The notes below the pieces were generated by a model that saw only the letters and a list, made by a program, of their open reading frames with translations, was not told the origin of the DNA and ran no database searches. Shown piece after piece: positions 61,125 to 64,000 of a stretch of DNA of 64,000 bases. The stretch comes from Nitrospira sp. (lineage in GTDB: Bacteria; Nitrospirota; Nitrospiria; Nitrospirales; Nitrospiraceae), in the NCBI GenBank assembly GCA_009594995.1, contig VOPR01000078.1:1-64000 (forward strand). The letters are read 5' to 3'. Positions within the stretch are counted from its first letter, which is position 1, and the number at the start of each line of letters is the position of its first letter. The translations under genes and the position numbers were made by a program.

Positions 61125-64000
61125 TTATCGAGGCAATTGCAACGTAATGGCCGTCCCGTTGCCTTCAAGAGTGTCAATTTGTACATCCCCACCGAGAAGC
61201 CCGGCGCGCTCCCGCATTCCCAACAACCCGAACGATCTGGCATCGACCAGCCGGTCCTGAGGGATGCCACGACCATTGTCGCGCACTTGCAGCAATAATC
61301 CCACGCCCTGGTCTTCCAATCGCACGTGTACCTCGGTCGCCTGAGCATGCCGCGTCACATTGGTCAACGCCTCCTGACAGATGCGAAACACGGCAGTAGC
61401 CTGTTCAGGGTCCACCCGAAGATCCTCATGACTGACCGCACAGTGACACACGATCCCGGTGCGGCGTTGAAAATCCCGGCATTGCCATTCGATCGCTGCC
61501 ACCAGCCCCAGATCGTCCAACACTCCGGGACGCAATTCCGCCACGATCCGCTGCACTGATGTGATCGTGCTGTCGACCTGTTCCTTCATCCCGCGAATTT
61601 TCTCCTCGACCTTGGCCCGGTCGCGAGGAATCAGCCGCTCTCCCAACAGGCCACCCAAACGGGACAAGTCGATTTTCAGGCAGGTCAAACCGACGCCCAG
61701 TTCGTCGTGCAATTCACGGGCTATCCGTCCGCGCTCTTCTTCACGAATTCCCTCCATCCGCCCGGAGAGTTTCCTCAGGCGGCGCAAGGAGTCCTGCAAC
61801 TGCGCCTCAGCCCGTTTTCGGTCCGTCGTGTCTTTGAATACCACGACCGCTCCGACAATCTCCCCTCGCTCGCAGATGGGCGTGCTCACATATTCAACCG
61901 GAAAGCTCGTCCCGTCCTTCCGCCAGAAGGCACTATCCACCTGTTCACGAATTTCTCCCGCAGAGATTGTCTCCACAATCGGACAGTGCAGGCTCTCTAA
62001 GGGTTGCCCGCGGAGATCAGGGGGGACGACGAGCGCATGCAGGGACTGACCGATCATAAGCTCCGCATCCCACCCGAACATTTTTGCCGCTGCCGGATTG
62101 ACGAAGGTCAATCGCCCGTCGCGATCTACGCCGTAGATTCCCTCGCCTGCCGAATTCAGCACGACTTGATTGTGGTAATGCAGGCGGTCCAATTGCTCTT
62201 CCGCCGACCGCCGCTCGCTGATGTCCCGCATGATGATGGTAAAGAAGAGATCGGATCTTCCTTTCCAGGCCGTCAAGCTCAGCTCCAGCGGAAATTCAGT
62301 CCCTTCCTTTCGGCGGCCGACGAGTTCCAACGTTTTGCTCGTCAACTGCACGCGTTCGAGCACACGGACCCGCTGGGCATTACGCTCCAGTTCCTCATGG
62401 TATCGCTCCGGAATGATCATGGTGACCGGTTGTCCGATGATTTCTTCCGCCGAATATCCGAATGTGGCTTCAGCACCTTTATTCCAGAACGCCACCTTCA
62501 TCAAGGCATTGACGAGCACAATTGCATCCTTCGTCGACTGCACGATAGACCGCAGACGTTCTTCGCTGACCCGAAGGGCGTCCTCAATCCGGCGGCGTTC
62601 AGTCACATCGCGAATGATGCCCAACACGCCGACCACGCGCCCCTGGCGCATCTGCGGCGTCCCCACGAATTCTCCCGTCACATATCCGCCCTGTTTCATG
62701 CTGATTTGCATCGAACACGTGAGCGGCGTGCCGCGCTCCAGAATCGCTTGCAGCACATCCTGGCAGAACCCTGCATCATCGGGATGCAGCAGGGAGACGA
62801 GCGGCTCGCCGATCCATTGCGAACGGGACCAGTTGGTGACCGTCTCAAAAGCGGGATTCAACGAGGTCATCGTGGTATCAGCGGACAGCGTGAAGATGAT
62901 ATCCCGCGCCCCTTCTACCAGACTGCGGAATCGATATTCCGATTCAAACAGGGCATCCTGCGCCCTCTTGAGCCAGGTGATGTCATGAAATACCACCACG
63001 CTCCCGGAAAGTGCGCCCGCATCATCTCTGATGGGTCTGGCGTTGATACTGACCCAGCGGCCGGGAACCCCCTGCGAAGCCCGCAGGTAGACTTCCAGCC
63101 AATCCACCTTCTCCCCACGTAGGGCACGCGTCAATGGCCACTCCTCGCGCTGAAACGGCGTGGCCGTGTCCGCGTGAAAAAACTCATACCGTTCAGCCCA
63201 CTCGATCGGAGGAATGTGGCCGGGAGAGAAACCGAGAATACTCTCAACCGCCGGGTTGGCAACCAGCAACTGCCCCATGGCATCGGTCACCACGACCCCG
63301 TCTCCCATGCTGCGCAACACCGAATTGACGATTCTAGTTTGCTCATTCAAGGCCTGTTCGGAGCGCGCCAGCGCCTCGGCCCGTTCCCGAAGCGCCCGCT
63401 CAGCTTGCGCGATGCCGGCCGATTGCGTCCTGACGGCATCCTCATACACCCGCAACAATTGTTCGGCCACGGCCAAGCGTGACTGATGCCTGAGGCCCGC
63501 CCCGTGATCCGTCATACTTGCGGTGGCCGGCGTGGACACCGGGCGGCTCTGCACGGAAGAGTCCCGGGGAGACGCCTCATCAAAGGCCAGCAGCGACGTC
63601 TTGAGGCTAAGTGCCAGGGATTTGCAAAGCGACGCGGTCTCACGCGGGACCGGTGTTTTCGAGAACAGAATGACGGCGAAGAGATCACGCGACGGCAACA
63701 TCCCGCCGAAACAAAGGACCGACTTGACTCCGTACTTCCCGACAAACCCTTCCTGTACTGGTACGTAGGGACTTCCCGCCGCGTCCGGCACATAAAACAC
63801 GTTGTAGGTCTTCTCTTCCAAATCGACCAGCCACTCGCCTTGTGGCGCCACGTCGAACACCGTGGACACGCCGAACTGATGCAGTAGCTGTGAAAACATG
63901 GGGAACTGCTTGACGAAATCGGCGCTGACCATCGGAATCACGCGATACCGGTGCGAGCGTTCAACCTGGTTCCAATCCGGCTCCGCGCCCGCCGATGCGA
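61125..64000 (-). CDS. Multi-PAS sensor histidine kinase (HisKA_3), 5' end outside the window
   Basis: At least 958 codons; the frame stays open to the window edge, so the N-terminus is missing. Order (numbering from an internal GTG at 63941): GAF-like region about 30-120; coiled coil about 150-205; four PAS domains at about 205-320 (MGDGVVVTDAMGQLLVANPA), 330-455 (SLVEGARDIIFTLSADTTMT), 460-585 (IVQSTKDAIVLVNALMKVAF) and 590-720 (VLNSAGEGIYGVDRDGRLTF), with PAC-type links; the dimerisation/phospho-acceptor helix EERGRIARELHDELGVGLTC (His in RELHDE) at about 735; and an ATPase domain with RICQEALTNVTRHAQATEV and VRDNGRGIP. It autophosphorylates and should signal to the NarL-type regulator. 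No transmembrane helix is seen in the visible part, so sensing may be cytoplasmic. Confidence 0.93.
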   Translation of the reverse strand, partial: ASAGAEPDWNQVERSHRYRVIPMVSADFVKQFPMFSQLLHQFGVSTVFDVAPQGEWLVDLEEKTYNVFYVPDAAGSPYVPVQEGFVGKYGVKSVLCFGGMLPSRDLFAVILFSKTPVPRETASLCKSLALSLKTSLLAFDEASPRDSSVQSRPVSTPATASMTDHGAGLRHQSRLAVAEQLLRVYEDAVRTQSAGIAQAERALRERAEALARSEQALNEQTRIVNSVLRSMGDGVVVTDAMGQLLVANPAVESILGFSPGHIPPIEWAERYEFFHADTATPFQREEWPLTRALRGEKVDWLEVYLRASQGVPGRWVSINARPIRDDAGALSGSVVVFHDITWLKRAQDALFESEYRFRSLVEGARDIIFTLSADTTMTSLNPAFETVTNWSRSQWIGEPLVSLLHPDDAGFCQDVLQAILERGTPLTCSMQISMKQGGYVTGEFVGTPQMRQGRVVGVLGIIRDVTERRRIEDALRVSEERLRSIVQSTKDAIVLVNALMKVAFWNKGAEATFGYSAEEIIGQPVTMIIPERYHEELERNAQRVRVLERVQLTSKTLELVGRRKEGTEFPLELSLTAWKGRSDLFFTIIMRDISERRSAEEQLDRLHYHNQVVLNSAGEGIYGVDRDGRLTFVNPAAAKMFGWDAELMIGQSLHALVVPPDLRGQPLESLHCPIVETISAGEIREQVDSAFWRKDGTSFPVEYVSTPICERGEIVGAVVVFKDTTDRKRAEAQLQDSLRRLRKLSGRMEGIREEERGRIARELHDELGVGLTCLKIDLSRLGGLLGERLIPRDRAKVEEKIRGMKEQVDSTITSVQRIVAELRPGVLDDLGLVAAIEWQCRDFQRRTGIVCHCAVSHEDLRVDPEQATAVFRICQEALTNVTRHAQATEVHVRLEDQGVGLLLQVRDNGRGIPQDRLVDARSFGLLGMRERAGLLGGDVQIDTLEGNGTAITLQLPR

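Noticed and set aside
62004..63122. Plus-strand frame of 372 codons across the kinase
   Set aside because: Lies opposite to PAS domains of the kinase and shows no recognisable domain.

Overview
The window is a GC-rich, gene-dense bacterial chromosome segment with very short intergenic gaps, many ATGA start/stop overlaps and GTG/TTG starts. The housekeeping set (valS-nadC-birA-coaX, grpE-dnaK-dnaJ-rsmE, recA-recX-alaS-ruvX-mltG), type III pantothenate kinase, a chlorite-dismutase-family protein and many small conserved-looking unknowns suggest a Gram-negative, free-living member of Nitrospirota (Nitrospira-like). This assignment is an inference from protein flavour; no rRNA gene is present to prove it.

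Layout. 1-5800: end of an EEP-family phosphatase/nuclease, a thioredoxin-like protein, TPR and unknown small proteins, a GT-B glycosyltransferase and an ECF sigma/anti-sigma pair. 5888-6376: tadA. 6373-18309 (minus): a compact nonribosomal peptide locus of one 3120-residue FAAL-ACP-C-A-PCP-C-A-PCP-TE synthetase, a cyclic-peptide-type ABC exporter and a Sfp-type phosphopantetheinyl transferase, ending about 280 bp from a tRNA-Ser(CGA). 18.9-24.9 kb: a two-nuclease protein, a MATE pump, an unusual PanE fusion, a sirtuin and a HAD phosphatase. 25-32 kb: an odd response regulator, a 39-residue basic protein, then valS-nadC-birA-coaX. 32.1-36.7 kb: grpE-dnaK-dnaJ-rsmE. 36.7-41.3 kb: a secreted YCF48-like/IPT-domain pair, a RidA protein and a YD-repeat-like exported protein. 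41.4-45 kb: deoC-deoB and mltG. 44.6-52.2 kb: the minus-strand ruvX, alaS, recX, recA, thpR and cinA genes. 52.2-57.9 kb: exported unknowns, a chlorite-dismutase-family protein, SlyD-like FKBP and a Tat-exported DUF882 protein. 58.1-64 kb: signalling genes (sigma-54 activator, receiver-like protein, NarL-type regulator, multi-PAS histidine kinase cut by the window end).

The most interesting part is the NRPS locus. Its domain order predicts a fatty-acylated dipeptide: a chain activated as acyl-AMP, an uncertain (possibly cationic) first residue, then probably glycine, released by a thioesterase whose nucleophile position is Cys instead of Ser. Exporter and PPTase sit in the same direction, so activation, assembly and export are encoded together. 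Secondary points of interest are the PanE fusion to a Mo-cofactor-type fold lacking its Cys ligand, a chlorite-dismutase-family protein lacking the distal Arg, a repeated DG(S/T)CC motif in the IPT protein, a 116-bp ruvX/mltG overlap and an open in-frame extension past the deoB amber stop.
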